The notes: a model not told the origin generated them from the sequence alone. A stretch of 64,000 nucleotides of DNA from JAQBQB01 sp963846925 (GCA_963846925.1 CAWJXW010000004.1:372001-436000), one strand, 5' to 3'. Positions 8,081 to 18,935 are shown, counted from the first letter of the stretch. Made by a program: numbers and translations.

Positions 8081-11000
8081 TCAGAACACGACGGCCGGAA
8101 CCGTCGCGTCGATCGTCTTCAGGCCCCGCGACCGCAGCAACGTGTTGAACTTGGCCAAATCCGTGGTGATCAGGCTCTGCAGCGATGCGTGTGTATCCCG
8201 CACCTGCTTCGCCAGCACCTGACCGACCTTCTGCTGCTGAGCCGCGGGCGCGAAGTCCGACGCCGCGATGCCCCCCGCGAGATAGTTGAGCTGGGCGCCG
8301 AGCTTCGCGGGGTAGCGGACTTCGTCCTGGCCGCGCCCGGTCATGCGCACGTCGATCAGGTTGCCCTCGGTGACGACGAACTTGCGTCCCAGCGAGTCGC
8401 CTTGCGCGCGCACGTCGGCCATCGACGAATTGCCGCCGATCTGCGCCGCGAGCGAGTCGAGCTGCGCGCGCACGCTTTCGATCGTGAGCAGCATGTCGGC
8501 GCTCGTCGTCATGTCCGACTGGACCTTCCTCAACAGCTCGGTCGATGCCGTCATGTCGAGCGCCGTGACGGTCTCGTTCGGATCCTTGAGCACCTCGAGG
8601 GGCTGCGTCATCGTCTTGCCGGCCGCGGTGAGTCTTACTGTATAACGTCCTGGCGGCATCAGCACGGACAGCGTGCCGAATCCCGGGCGCCGGCCGCGTC
8701 CCGTCGGCGTCCATCGTGAACTCGGCGTCGTAGAGCGGCTTGGTGCGCATGCGCGCCGTCTTCGACGGCTCGTTGCTCAGATCCCAGTACACGCGATTGA
8801 AGCCCGGCGCGCGTGGTGCCCTGCATCGTGCGCACGGTCTTTCCCGCCGCGTCGAGAATCGCCACGCTCGCCGTGCCTCCCGACGCGCCCAACCAGTAGT
8901 TGATGTCGGCGCCGTACGGCGGGTTCGTGCCGGCGGTCGGATCGTCGTTCGGCGAGACGTTCGCCTCGATGTCGCGGAAGCGATACGCCGCGCGCGGCGC
9001 GAACAGCGTCGCCGCGCGATGCCGTCACTTCGCGGCGTGAGCTTCTGCAGCGGCGAAAGGTCGTCGAGAATGAAGAACCCGCGTCCGTATGTCGCGACGA
9101 CGAGGTCGTTGAAATGCTCCTGGATGACGAGGCCGTACACCGGCGCGTGCGGCATGCCGAGCTGCATCGGCTGCCAGTGATCGCCGTCGTCGAACGACAC
9201 GTACAGCCCGCCCTCCGTGCCAAGGTACAGGAGGCCGCGCCGAACAGGGTCCTCTCGAATTATGTGCGCGTAGCTCACGACGCTGTGCGGGATGCCGGTG
9301 ACGATCAGCTTCCACGTCTTTCCGAAATCCTTCGTGCGATAGACCCACGGATCGCGGTTGTTCTCCTGGTGCCCGTCGACGATGATGTAGGCCGAGCCCG
9401 CGTCGTACTTCGACGGCTCGATGTGGCGGACGGATCCCCAGGGCAGGATGCCCGGGACGTTCGCCGTCACGTTCGTCCACGTCTTGCCCGCGTCGCGCGT
9501 CACCTGCACGAGGCCATCGTTCGTGCCCGCCCAGATCACGCCCGCTTGTGCGCGCGACTCGGCGATCGCGTACACGACGTCGCCGTATTCCACGCCGATG
9601 TTGTCCGGCGTCAAGCCGCCGGAGCTCTGCTGCTTCGACTTGTCGTTTCGCGTGAGGTCGGGGCTGATCACGCGCCAGCTTCGTCCACCGTCTTTCGACA
9701 CGTGCACGAACTGGCTGCCCGTGTAGATCGTGTTGTGGTCGTGCGGGGAGATCGTGAACGGCGCGTCCCACACGAAGCGATACTCGACTTCGGCGGCGGA
9801 ATGCCCGCCGGTGCTCAACGGCCACACCTCGACGTTCTGGCCCGTGCGCGTGCGCTCGTCGAATCGCACGACGATGCCGCCGCGGCTGCCGGATCCGGAC
9901 GCCGTCGACCAAATGAGATTCGTATCGACGGGATCGGGCGTCGCCCACCCGCTCTCGCCGCCCTGCACCGCGTGCCACTCGCTGCGGGAGATCGCGCCGC
10001 CGGACCGGCTGTTGCTCGGCCCGCGGTACGATGGGCCGTCCTGTTTGTTGCCGTACACGTAATACGGAACCCGGTTGTCCACCGTGGCGTGATAGATCTG
10101 CGCGATGGGCAGGTTCACGTGGAGCCAGGTGCGGCCGCGCGTCGTCGAGATGTGCACGCCGGCGTCATTGCCGACGACCATGCGCGACGGATTCGTCGGA
10201 TCGATCCAGATGTCGTGGTTGTCGCCGCCAGGCGACGTGAATGCGGGCGCCGGTGGCGCGCCGCGTCCTCCCTCCGCTGCTGGCGCAGCGCCGCCTCGTC
10301 CGCGTCCGCCTCCCCCGCCGCGACCCGTTTGTGTGAGCGTGGATCCGCCGTCCATCGAATGGTTGAACGTCGCGCAGAGGAAATACGTCTCGTCCGGATT
10401 GTCCGGCGCGACGGCCATGCGCGTGTAGTACGGCTGTCGGCACGCGAGGTCGCGGTCGAAGCTGATCACGTTCCAGTTCACGCCGCCGTCTTCGGAGCGC
10501 CACAGCTCGCCGTTGTCCGTGGGGCGCCCGTGAAGCGGGTTGCCGTCGCCCGTCTCGATCAGCGCGTAAACGCGGTTGGGGTTCGAGCGGGAGATCGCGA
10601 GTCCGACTTTTCCGATCTCGTGCGTCGGCAGGCCGTGTCCCTCGAGCTTCGTCCAGTGGTCGCCGCCGTCGTGCGTGACGTAGACGCCGCTCCCCGTGCC
10701 GCCGCTCTCGCGACCCCACGTGTGGAGCTCGAGCTGCCACATCGCGGCGAACAGCGTCTTCGAATCAGTCGGGTGCATCACGACGTCGATGGCGCCTGTG
10801 TTCGCGTCGACGAAGAGCACCTTGCTCCACGTCTGGCCGCCGTCCGTCGTGCGATAGACGCCGCGCTCCTGCTCCGGGCCGTAGCTGTGACCCTGCGCCG
10901 CGACGAACACGATGTCGGGGTTCGCCGGGTCGATGACGATGCGGCCCGATGCGGCTCGCCGAGTCGGGGCCGGAGTGGGTCCACGTGCGTCCGGCGTCCG

Positions 11001-11397
11001 TCGACTTGTAGAGTCCGTTGCCGATCGAGATGTGGCTCCGGATCCACGGTTCGCCGGTGCCCGCCCACACGATATTCGGGTTCGACGGCGCCACGGCGAG
11101 CGAGCCGACGGAAGAAATGGACTGGTTGTCGAAGATCGGCGACCAGTGGATGCCGGCGTCGACCGTCTTCCAGATGCCGCCGGACGCCGCGCCGGCGTAG
11201 TAGACGTTCGCGTCGCCGATGACGCCGGCGACCGATGCGATACGATTGCCGACCGGACCGATGTAGCGGAACCGCAGCGCGGACGCGGACGCTCCGAGAT
11301 CGATCGTAGGAGACTGCTGAGCGCACAAAGATTCGCTTGCGACAAACGCAATGGCGAATGACCAACAAACAGTCATGACGCGAGTGTACTTCGACAT
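8081..11397 (-). CDS. Large secreted BNR/VPS10-like beta-propeller protein (several frameshifts)
   Basis: The start at 11397 gives a signal peptide (MSKYTRVMTVCWSFAIAFVA, cleavage after LCAQ). About 1,100 residues follow with many Asp-box repeats of the sortilin/sialidase kind: STDAGRTWTH, TTDGGQTWSK, THDGGDHWTK, SEDGGVNWNV, SKDGGRSWRV and TRDAGKTWTN. The C-terminal third ends in an Ig-like strand (PPGRYTVRLTAAGK) and a helical segment. The reading frame changes near 10925, 9020, 8810 and 8690. At 8810 and 8690 removing one G from a GGG run restores the frame, so these are probably sequence errors. Proteins of this kind are abundant in Gemmatimonadota and Acidobacteria and have no established function; glycan or protein binding is a guess. 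Confidence 0.75.
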
Positions 11398-11607
11398 GCG
11401 ACCCTCGGTGTCGGAGTGTGGTGGCAAGTCGAAGATCGGACCTGGCGAGACGGACGCAAGAGTCCCGGCTCCGAAAGCCGCCGAGCTTGCGAACCGGAGT
11501 CAGGTCGCGGGGTACATCGCCTCGCGGAGGCACAGACTACGACAAGCGCGGATCAACCCGAGCCCGACCGCCACGAGCCAGAGCCGAGCGAGCTGTCGAC
11601 GCGCGGC

Positions 11608-12955
11608 ATGTGGATCCCGCTCGTCGTCGTGATCGCTGTGCTTGCCACTCTGGTCGTCGCACCCATCGGTGTGGGCGCCAGACTCCGGAGCCAACGCAAG
11701 GTGATCACCGACGTCGTCGACCCCGCCCGGGTCCGCGCCACCAACGTCACGTCGTTCCTCGCCGAAGAGATGTTCGCGGTCGGGATGCGGGCGTCCACCG
11801 GAAACCCGAACGCCGACCCGCGCTACGTCGCCGCGCTGCGGGCCGAGCGCCGTGGCGCTCTGGCGCTCGACTCGCTCCTCGAAAACTCGAACGCGGAGGC
11901 GCTCGAGCGGTTCGCGCAATACCGCGAGGCGTCCACGCGCTGGCACGACGACGTCGAAACGATGACGGCGTCACCCAACGCCGCCGTGCTCGACACGGCG
12001 CGCGTGGACGCCGATACGGCGCTCATGGCGGCGCGCCACCTCGGCGAGCTGCTCGAGGAATCGGCCAACACGGTGCGCGCCAACGTTCGAAGTTGGGAGC
12101 GGGTCGACGTGTGGCTCCCCGTCGCGCTCGTGCCGCTGGCGCTGCTCGCCTGCGTCCTCATCGTGCGCGCGGGCCAGCGGACGGTGCGTCTCGCCGTGGC
12201 CGCGGACCGCGACAGGCGCGCCCTCGCGACCGTGATGGATCAGAAGAGCGCCTTCATGCGGGGCATCTCCCACGACCTTCAGAATCCGCTCGGCGCCGCG
12301 CTCGGGAATGTCGACCTGATGCTCGAGGGAGTCACCAAGCCCACCGACCAACGGGACGCTCTGCTGCGAATTCGCCGGCTGACGCGCCGGGCGAGCGATA
12401 CGGTGTCGACGCTGCTCGCGGTGGCGAGGAGCGACACAGGCGACATCCGGCTCAGCACCACCGCGATCGATCTCTGCGCGCTCGCTCGCGCCGCGGTGGA
12501 CGATCAGAGCTTCACGCGTCGTCAGCAAGGAGCAGACGGTCGAGCTCCACGCGGAATCCGAGTGTCGCGCGGTGGGCGACGCGGCCCGGGTGCGGCACAT
12601 CGTCGACAACCTCTTGTCCAACGCGAACAAGTACACGCCTCGGGGAGGACACATCCGCGTCGGCGTCGGCTATCGCATGCGCGACGCGCGGCGCTGGGCG
12701 ACGCTCACCGTCGAGGACTCGGGTCCCGGCATTCCGCCGGAGTGGCGGGAACGGGTGTTCGAGGAGTACGCCCGCGTGCCTGCGTCGCGAGATCTGGCGC
12801 CCGGATTTGGAATTGGACTGGCCGTGAGCCGCCGCGTGGCCCGGATGCTTGGCGGCGATCTGACCGTAGAATCCGAGGACGGCTCGTCGAACGGCCATCA
12901 CCGACTGGGCGGCGCCGCGGTCACGCTCTGGCTCGCGCTCACGCCTGAGCCCTGA
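11608..12955 (+). CDS. Membrane sensor histidine kinase (one frameshift)
   Basis: Two transmembrane helices (VVVIAVLATLVVAPIGVG and VDVWLPVALVPLALLACVLI) flank an extracytoplasmic helical sensor of about 150 residues, CHASE3-like in size. HisKA follows with its phospho-His in MRGISHDLQNPLGAALGNVD. The frame breaks near 12520 and resumes as VVSKEQTVELHAES. The ATPase domain has an N box (HIVDNLLSNANKYTP), G1 (VEDSGPGIPPEW) and G2 (GFGIGLAVSRRVARMLGG). The start is uncertain: an in-frame ATG at 11416 would add 64 polar residues but lies 19 bases from the divergent BNR gene, so 11608 is preferred. No response regulator is adjacent. Confidence 0.75.
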
Positions 12956-13064
12956 TCGATCTCGGTTCGTCCCGCGCCGCTTGGTGTCGCGGAGGAGCGT
13001 GACCAGACGCTCGGTCCCCGAAGTTTGACTCGCGACCGCTTCGAGGCTGGCGAGGAGAAACTTC

Positions 13065-13910
13065 ATGCAGACACCGAGTCGGCTGACCTTGGCCGCGGCG
13101 CTGATCGGGCTCGCGGCCCTGACGTTCGTCTACGGCGACTTCACGCTGCAGTGGCAACCCGTCCCCGCTTGGGTACCGGAACGGCGCGTTCTCGCGTACC
13201 TCTCGGGCGCGACCCTGCTAGCGTGTGGCGGCGCGCTCCTCACGAGGCGCGCCCGCGCGCTCGCGGCGCGCGTGCTCTTTTTTTATTCGTTGCTCTGGGT
13301 GCTTCTACTGAAGGTGCCCAGGGTAGCGGCCGCGCCGCTCATCGAGGGCAACTGGCTCGGCTTGGGCGAGATCTGTGTCGTGCTGGCCTGCGCCTGGGCG
13401 ATGTTCGCGTCGCTGAACAACGAGCCCCACGCGACCGCTCCGCGCTTTGCGACCGGCGCGAATGGACTCCGCATCGCGCGCTATCTCTTCGCGATTGCGC
13501 TGCTTCCTATCGGACTGTCGCACTTCGTCTATCTGACGCAGACGGTGTCCTTCGTGCCCGCGTGGCTCCCGTACCGAACCGGCTGGGCGTACCTCGGCGG
13601 CGCCGGACACATCGCCGCGGGACTCGGCGTCTTATTCGGCGTCCTGCCTGACTTTGCTGCGACGCTCGAGGCGGCGATGATCGGCGTGTTCACCGTGCTG
13701 GTCTGGCTGCCGGCGGTGATCGCAGCTCCGACGAACCGACTTCAGTGGACCGGCTTCGTGATTTCTGGGCTCATCGCGGCCGCGGCGTGGGTCGTCGCCG
13801 CTAGCCTGAGTCACGCGAGTTCACGGAGCCCGGTGGAAGCACCTCAGGCGACGCCGTTTTCACGAATTGCGGAGCCTCGGCGCGACGCCACAGCGTCGTT
13901 CGATGCGTGA
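13065..13910 (+). CDS. DoxX-like integral membrane protein with internal duplication
   Basis: 281 residues with about eight transmembrane helices. A good GAGGAG Shine-Dalgarno precedes the ATG. The two halves resemble each other: VPAWVPERRVLAYLSGATLL in the first and FVPAWLPYRTGWAYLGGAGH in the second. The P-x-W-x-P turn followed by a Tyr/Leu-Gly-Gly helix is typical of DoxX/DUF417-like four-helix proteins. It looks like two DoxX units fused in tandem. The role is unknown; DoxX proteins have been tied to quinone- or thiol-linked redox processes. It is flanked by a sensor kinase and a convergent DUF411 gene. Confidence 0.7.
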   Translation: MQTPSRLTLAAALIGLAALTFVYGDFTLQWQPVPAWVPERRVLAYLSGATLLACGGALLTRRARALAARVLFFYSLLWVLLLKVPRVAAAPLIEGNWLGLGEICVVLACAWAMFASLNNEPHATAPRFATGANGLRIARYLFAIALLPIGLSHFVYLTQTVSFVPAWLPYRTGWAYLGGAGHIAAGLGVLFGVLPDFAATLEAAMIGVFTVLVWLPAVIAAPTNRLQWTGFVISGLIAAAAWVVAASLSHASSRSPVEAPQATPFSRIAEPRRDATASFDA

Positions 13911-13945
13911 CGCGGTAGGCGCGTGAGTGGCTGACTCACAAGCGG

Positions 13946-14440
13946 TCACCGCGTCGCGAAGACTTCGGTCCGGCCGGCACGCGTAAACGAAATCACCTCG
14001 TAGCGATCCTTCGTCGGGCCCTCCATCCCTGGCGCTCCATTCGGCATCCCGGGGGCCGCGAGGCCGGCGATTGCCAACCGCTTATCGAGCATCTTGTGAA
14101 TCAAATCGGCTGGAACGTGTCCCTCCACCGTGTAGTCGCCGACGATCGCCGTGTGACAGGACCAGAGCTTCTCGGGAACTCCGCGCTTGCGTTTGATCGG
14201 CGCCACGTCGTTCACGAACTGCGCGGCCGGAACGAACCCGTTCGCCTCGAGATGCTTGATCCACGCCCGACAGCATTGGCAGTCGGGGCTCGCGTAGACG
14301 AGAATTCCCGTTGGCGCGACCCCCGCGCCCAGTGCCGATCTCCGCGCGGCCACGCCGACGAGCAGCAGGGCTGATGCGAATGTGGAGCCGATCCACGCGC
14401 GGCGCGTAATCAGCGGAGGCGAATATGGTTTGGTTTCCAT
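13946..14440 (-). CDS. Exported DUF411 metal-binding protein
   Basis: The start at 14440 (METKPYS) leaves a signal with a twin-arginine-like TRRAWIGSTFASALLLVG. The mature chain has the DUF411 pattern: YASPDCQCCRAWIKHLEANG, then VPEKLWSCHTAIVGDYTVEGHVP and GLAAPGMPNGAPGME. The three Cys of the CQCC/SCH motifs, His and Met residues are the likely ligands; DUF411 proteins are often linked to copper handling. A farther ATG at 14479 is open but would bury the signal. It is a single gene between convergent and divergent neighbours. Confidence 0.88.
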   Translation of the reverse strand: METKPYSPPLITRRAWIGSTFASALLLVGVAARRSALGAGVAPTGILVYASPDCQCCRAWIKHLEANGFVPAAQFVNDVAPIKRKRGVPEKLWSCHTAIVGDYTVEGHVPADLIHKMLDKRLAIAGLAAPGMPNGAPGMEGPTKDRYEVISFTRAGRTEVFATR

Positions 14441-14607
14441 GTCAGATCTCGGTGACCCACGGCTCTCGGCGACTTCCACTCGAAGGCTAACGCCAGTGTC
14501 AGCTTCTCGACAGGATTGATCGGCTAAAATTCAGGACCCACCGTGCCTATCTCATCGATGCCTTCGGATCGCCGATCTCCGGCGTCGTTCGTCGCGCCGC
14601 ACCGTCC

Positions 14608-15822
14608 ATGCTGATCAGCGAAGTCATTCGCACCGCGTTCGCGTCGCTCCGCTCGAACGCGCTGCGGTCGCTCCTCACGATGCTCGGCATCATCATCGGC
14701 GTGGCCGCCGTCATCGCCATGATCGCGCTCGGCAACGGCGCGGCCGGCGCGGTGAAGGATCGCATCGCGCGACTCGGCACGACCACGCTGCAAATCAATC
14801 CGCAGCGCGTCATGCAGGGCGGTATCGGCACCAGCACGACCGTCAAGCTCACCTACGACGACGTCAAGTCGATCGAGGCGCACGCGCTGAGCGTCGTCGG
14901 GGTTACACCGCAACAGGACCGCGACCTCCAGGTCGTGTGGAAGAGCAAGAACACCAACGTGCAGGTCACGGGGACGACGCCCAACTTCCTCGACGTGCGC
15001 GGCTTCGCCCTCGGCGAGGGGGCGATGTTCACGTCGGCCGACAACCAGGGGCGCCAGCGCGTCGCCGTGCTCGGCGCCGACGTCCTGCCGCTGCTCGACG
15101 TCATTGACCCACAGGCGGTCATCGGCGAGACGATTCGCATCTCCGGACGCCAGTTCAAGGTCATCGGCGTGCTCGCCCGCAAGGGCACGACGGGCTTCGG
15201 CGACAACGACCAACAGATTCTCATTCCCTTCCTCACGGGCCGCTTCGGCATCTTCGGCACGGATCGCATCAACGACATCTGGGCCCGCGTCGTGGCGCCG
15301 GAGTCGGTGACCGTCGCGATGGGAGAGATTCAGGCGGCCCTCCGCCGCTCGCACCGCCTGACGGCGAACCGCCCGGACGACTTCAGCATTCGCAACCAGG
15401 CGGATCTACTCAACACGCTCAGCGAGACGATGGCCACCTTCACGACGCTCCTCGCCGGCATCGCCGCCGTGAGTCTCCTCGTCGGCGGGATCGGCATCAT
15501 GAACATCATGCTCGTGTCGGTGACCGAACGGACGCGCGAGATCGGGATTCGCAAGGCGCTCGGCGCGACGCGCCGCAATATCCTCCTGCAATTCCTCGTC
15601 GAAGCCGTGGTGCTGTGCATCGCCGGGGGCCTGCTCGGCATCGCTCTCGGCGCCGGCGCCTCGAGTGTACTCTCCCAGTCGTTCGGGTGGCAGACATCGA
15701 TCGACGTCGGCGCCCTCGTCATCGCCTTCGCGTTCGCCGCAGCCGTGGGAATGATCTTCGGCGTGTGGCCCGCCCGCCGGGCGGCGGTGCTGGACCCGAT
15801 CGAAGCGCTTCGCTACGAGTAG
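14608..15822 (+). CDS. MacB/FtsX-type ABC transporter permease
   Basis: 404 residues. The N-terminal helix (NALRSLLTMLGIIIGVAAVI) is followed by the periplasmic MacB_PCD core domain (about 45-240) and three C-terminal helices with the FtsX signature GGIGIMNIMLVSVTERTREI, GIRKALGATRRNILLQFLVE, and the ending PARRAAVLDPIEALRYE. No ATPase or membrane-fusion partner is next to it, so it is an orphan permease of the MacAB class, predicted to drive mechanotransmission across the periplasm for export. Length and motifs are complete. Confidence 0.9.
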   Translation: MLISEVIRTAFASLRSNALRSLLTMLGIIIGVAAVIAMIALGNGAAGAVKDRIARLGTTTLQINPQRVMQGGIGTSTTVKLTYDDVKSIEAHALSVVGVTPQQDRDLQVVWKSKNTNVQVTGTTPNFLDVRGFALGEGAMFTSADNQGRQRVAVLGADVLPLLDVIDPQAVIGETIRISGRQFKVIGVLARKGTTGFGDNDQQILIPFLTGRFGIFGTDRINDIWARVVAPESVTVAMGEIQAALRRSHRLTANRPDDFSIRNQADLLNTLSETMATFTTLLAGIAAVSLLVGGIGIMNIMLVSVTERTREIGIRKALGATRRNILLQFLVEAVVLCIAGGLLGIALGAGASSVLSQSFGWQTSIDVGALVIAFAFAAAVGMIFGVWPARRAAVLDPIEALRYE

Positions 15823-15859
15823 CCCTGACGCTGCCGCCTGTCGCTGACGACTAGAGGGG

Positions 15860-16618
15860 TCACTCCCGCGACAACGCCGATTCGTGCGCGCCTCGGTCCC
15901 TGGGCCGAACGGCGAGTTCGAGCCCGGTGATGCACGCCGTCACCCACACCGCGCCCGCGGCGAAGCCCGCGATCACGTCGCTCAGGTAGTGGACGCCGAG
16001 GTACAGCCGGGACCAGCCGACGAGGAGCACGAGCACGACGGTCGCGATCACCACGATTGCACGGTGCCGGTGCGCCGGCGGCCACAGCTCGAACAGCACA
16101 TACGCGAGCATCGCAAACCCGATGAGCGACCCCATGGAATGGCCGCTCGGATAGCTGAACGAAATGCCGTGGAGAAAACGCTCGGCGCCGACCGGCCGCG
16201 GGCGGCGAATCGTGTTCTTGAGCATCCAATCGAGAAAGGCCCCGACGACGAACGCCGCGAGCCACACCCAGAGCATGAGCCACGCGCCTCGACGCACCAG
16301 TATCATGCCGACGACGAGCGCGATGATCGTCATCATCAGCGGACCGCCGATGAATGAGATGGCGATGGCGATCTGATCGCCGAGCGGGGTCGCGTGCGCG
16401 CGCATCCACGTGTTCAAGGTGAGATCGAAGGCGGTGAGCGCCTCGTTGTGGACGACGTCTTCCGTGATCGACCCGAACAGCCAGAGCGCGCTCGCGCTGA
16501 TGAGAAATCCCACGGTGAGGTGCAGGCCGAGATACTCCCCGCGGGCGAATCGCGCGGCGACGAACGATCGCAGCCTGGTCACCAACGTCATCTGCGAATG
16601 CCCAGCGGGTCCTGTCAC
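15860..16618 (-). CDS. PAP2-family membrane phosphatase
   Basis: 252 residues with six membrane segments. All three acid-phosphatase motifs are present: KNTIRRPRP, YPSGHSMGS and SRLYLGVHYLSDV. The catalytic His residues lie on the periplasmic side, so the likely substrate is a lipid phosphate such as undecaprenyl pyrophosphate or phosphatidic acid. The GTG start at 16618 is preferred because GAGGAA stands five bases upstream; an ATG nine codons later (16591) is the alternative. Confidence 0.88.
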   Translation of the reverse strand: MTGPAGHSQMTLVTRLRSFVAARFARGEYLGLHLTVGFLISASALWLFGSITEDVVHNEALTAFDLTLNTWMRAHATPLGDQIAIAISFIGGPLMMTIIALVVGMILVRRGAWLMLWVWLAAFVVGAFLDWMLKNTIRRPRPVGAERFLHGISFSYPSGHSMGSLIGFAMLAYVLFELWPPAHRHRAIVVIATVVLVLLVGWSRLYLGVHYLSDVIAGFAAGAVWVTACITGLELAVRPRDRGAHESALSRE

Positions 16619-16838
16619 GTGCTTCCTCGCGCCTCAAGGTTTCGTCCGCTCCTTGATACTCTAGCGCCCCCCCCCCGTTGTCCGGTCGCGCTGCTCGCCA
16701 CCGAGGCGAGGGCGCCGGTGAGTTTCAACTCGGCCGCGGCCGTCCCCCCTTGGCCGAAAGTCGCATATGTGAATCGTGGGACCAAGGTCGATCATGCGTG
16801 CTCGGGAGGGGGGCAGGTCACCCGTACACGAGGACGCG

Positions 16839-18167
16839 ATGATTCGGCTACGCAGACGCGCTTGCTTCCCCACTCTCCCGCTCTTGGCGCTCATGGTCGC
16901 TTCGCTCGGCGTTTCGCCGCCCGCATCCGCTCAGGACGCCGACCCACGGCCCCAACGACCGGATACCACGCTGCGATTGCCGAATACGATCGCCGGCGAG
17001 TTCACGCCTGGGGCGGGCTTCGACATCATCAAGACCTCATTCGGCAGCCTGAACATCAGCGCGTACGGTCTGTTTCGCTACTTGGACCAGGTGCCTGGAA
17101 ATCAGACGTTCACCGACCATCTGGGCAACGTGCAAACGATCAACACGTCGAACTTCCTCAATTGGCACCGCACGCTGGTGTGGCTGACCGGTTTCTTCTA
17201 CGACCCGAAGTTCCGCTACAACATCACACTCTGGTCTCTTCCGACGACGCAGCAAACGCTCCTCTTCGGAAACTTGCAATACATCGCCTCGAATTCGCTC
17301 GTCATCGGTGTGGGCCTCTCCCCGAGCACGACGGCAAGATCGATGATGGGGTCGTGGCCGTTCTGGGCAGGCTCGGACCGATCGATGGCCGAGGAGTTCT
17401 TTCGCGGCGGTTTCTCCTCGGGTTTCTTCGTCACGGGCGAGGTCCTGCCGCGGCTCAAATACACGCTCACGATCAACAACAACATCAGCGAGCTCGGCGT
17501 CCCGCAATCGTTCGACACTCGGAACATGCTCTTCGGCGGTGGGCTGCGCTGGCAGCCGACGACCGGAGAGTTCGGGGACCGAGGCGGCTTCGGGGACTTC
17601 GAGTATCACAAGCATCTCGCGACGCAGTTTGGTTTTGACGGCGCGCAGAGCCGCGAAGGACGGTACGCGCCGCTCGGCGACCCGCCGCTCAACACACAGA
17701 TCAAGTTGTCTGATGGCGACAACCCGTTCACGGAGAGCGCGCTGGCCGATTCCGTCACGGTGTCTACGCTGTCGTACCGTGAAATCGCCGCCGACGCGGG
17801 AGCCAAGTATCGCGGCTTCTCGTTCCAGAGTGAGTTCTACTGGCGCACCCTGAGCGACTTCGTCGCCAACGGCCCGCTGCCGCTCAATTCGATTTACGAC
17901 CGCGGCTTCATGGCGGAGGCGGGGTATATGGCCGTCCCGAAGACGCTGAACGTGTACGCGATCGGCGGATACGTGCACGACCAGTTCCGTCGGTATCCCT
18001 GGGAGGCGGGCGGAGGTCTCGCCTACTACCCGTCACATACGAGGAGCTGGCGGCTCGACCTTCGCGCCGTGCACATCGACCAGAGTCCGGCGAGCTCCAG
18101 CTTCGGCTACTATCTCGCCGGTCTCACGGGAACGATCATTTCGCTGGGGAGCGACATTCTCTTTTGA
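16839..18167 (+). CDS. Outer-membrane beta-barrel protein (porin-like)
   Basis: 442 residues from an ATG at 16839. The signal peptide ends PPASAQ. A short Pro/Arg/Thr stretch is followed by alternating amphipathic strands rich in Tyr, Phe and Gly (GFDIIKTSFGSLNISAYGLF, AEAGYMAVPKTLNVYAIGGY), and the chain ends in the aromatic IISLGSDILF expected of a barrel protein. It is similar in style to phosphate-selective OprO/OprP-like porins, but no family-defining motif is seen and the substrate is unknown. The leader upstream contains a ten-base C run (16667-16676). Confidence 0.7.
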   Translation: MIRLRRRACFPTLPLLALMVASLGVSPPASAQDADPRPQRPDTTLRLPNTIAGEFTPGAGFDIIKTSFGSLNISAYGLFRYLDQVPGNQTFTDHLGNVQTINTSNFLNWHRTLVWLTGFFYDPKFRYNITLWSLPTTQQTLLFGNLQYIASNSLVIGVGLSPSTTARSMMGSWPFWAGSDRSMAEEFFRGGFSSGFFVTGEVLPRLKYTLTINNNISELGVPQSFDTRNMLFGGGLRWQPTTGEFGDRGGFGDFEYHKHLATQFGFDGAQSREGRYAPLGDPPLNTQIKLSDGDNPFTESALADSVTVSTLSYREIAADAGAKYRGFSFQSEFYWRTLSDFVANGPLPLNSIYDRGFMAEAGYMAVPKTLNVYAIGGYVHDQFRRYPWEAGGGLAYYPSHTRSWRLDLRAVHIDQSPASSSFGYYLAGLTGTIISLGSDILF

Positions 18168-18180
18168 GGTACAGCGATCG

Positions 18181-18204
18181 CTATTTCACGAATTCGTGAA
18201 ATAG
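18181..18204. repeat. 24-bp perfect palindrome at the end of a gene
   Basis: CTATTTCACGAA at 18181-18192 is followed at once by its exact complement TTCGTGAAATAG. It spans the last codons (FHEFVK) and the stop of the minus-strand gene, 13 bases after the stop of the convergent porin gene. It might be a protein-binding operator or a transcript-end structure; with no loop and no U tract it is not a standard terminator. Confidence 0.5.
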
Positions 18205-18765
18205 GTTGATGAAGCCGCCCACGGCGAGGGACGCCGTTCCTCGCCCCAGCCCGACCTGCGCCCAGTTGCGCCCCCCGTTCGGTCGCCACGCCGCCTGTGC
18301 GAAGGAACCGATGTAGGCGCCCGTGACGCGGGGCACGGCGAACTTGTGGCTGCCGTCGGGCATCTCGTCCGTGACGGCGCCGAGGAAGGCGTGACGGATC
18401 CGCGCTCCCGTGTTCTGGCACTTGCAGCGCTTGTAGTCGAGCGGTCGGTTCATGATGGCGGCGAGACCTTCCGTCACGCCTTCCTGAATCACGAACTCGC
18501 CGACGTTGGACGCCGCGCGCTTCCCGTATCCCTCCCCGCCACCGCCCCACTCCGGCGGGTCGTTGCGCGCCTGGTCGATGCCGGCGAAGGCCAGTCCCAT
18601 GAGCGCCCCGTACCCCAAGTCGATGCCGAAGCGCTCGAGACGCGTATGGCCGCCGATGCGCGCCTGAGCGCGCGCCGGGCGCGATGCAGCCACCGCGATC
18701 ACGAGCAACGAAGCTGACGCGATGGCGAGGCAACGCCGTCTACTGCTGGCGCTGGTATGGGTCAT
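18181..18765 (-). CDS. Exported protein of unknown function
   Basis: The ATG at 18765 (MTHTSAS) gives 194 residues with a signal peptide (LAIASASLLVIAVAA, cleavage after RAQA). The mature chain has Gly/Ala-rich helices (GIDLGYGALMGLAFAGIDQA) that could insert in a membrane, a Gly-rich loop, and a CKC motif (DYKRCKCQNTG). It ends in HEFVK. No family is recognised. The gene is convergent with the porin-like gene upstream, from which it is separated by only 13 bases containing the left edge of a perfect palindrome. Confidence 0.65.
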   Translation of the reverse strand: MTHTSASSRRRCLAIASASLLVIAVAASRPARAQARIGGHTRLERFGIDLGYGALMGLAFAGIDQARNDPPEWGGGGEGYGKRAASNVGEFVIQEGVTEGLAAIMNRPLDYKRCKCQNTGARIRHAFLGAVTDEMPDGSHKFAVPRVTGAYIGSFAQAAWRPNGGRNWAQVGLGRGTASLAVGGFINLFHEFVK

Positions 18766-18935
18766 TTGAAGAGAACGACCAACGCAACCTCGATGCCGCG
18801 CCGCGACAAGGCCGTGCAAAGGTCTCCGGCAGACGCCCGGCAGCGACCGCTGGTACACCCAAATGCCAATGGGCTCACGGCGTACCCGATACCCACCTTG
18901 CGACCGCTCGCAACCGCACGTTGAGCCGCTCTCAC

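Noticed and set aside
9114..11222. 702-codon open frame on the plus strand opposite the BNR-repeat gene
   Set aside because: Antisense shadow with Arg/Val/Asp-rich text and no domain; the Asp-box repeats are on the other strand.
14524..15354. 276-codon minus-strand frame over the MacB-type permease
   Set aside because: Mirror of the permease; no start signal or motif of its own.
16667..16676. Ten-base C run as a phase-variable tract for the porin-like gene
   Set aside because: It lies over 160 bases before the start in a region of uncertain indel quality; homopolymer length cannot be trusted in this sequence.
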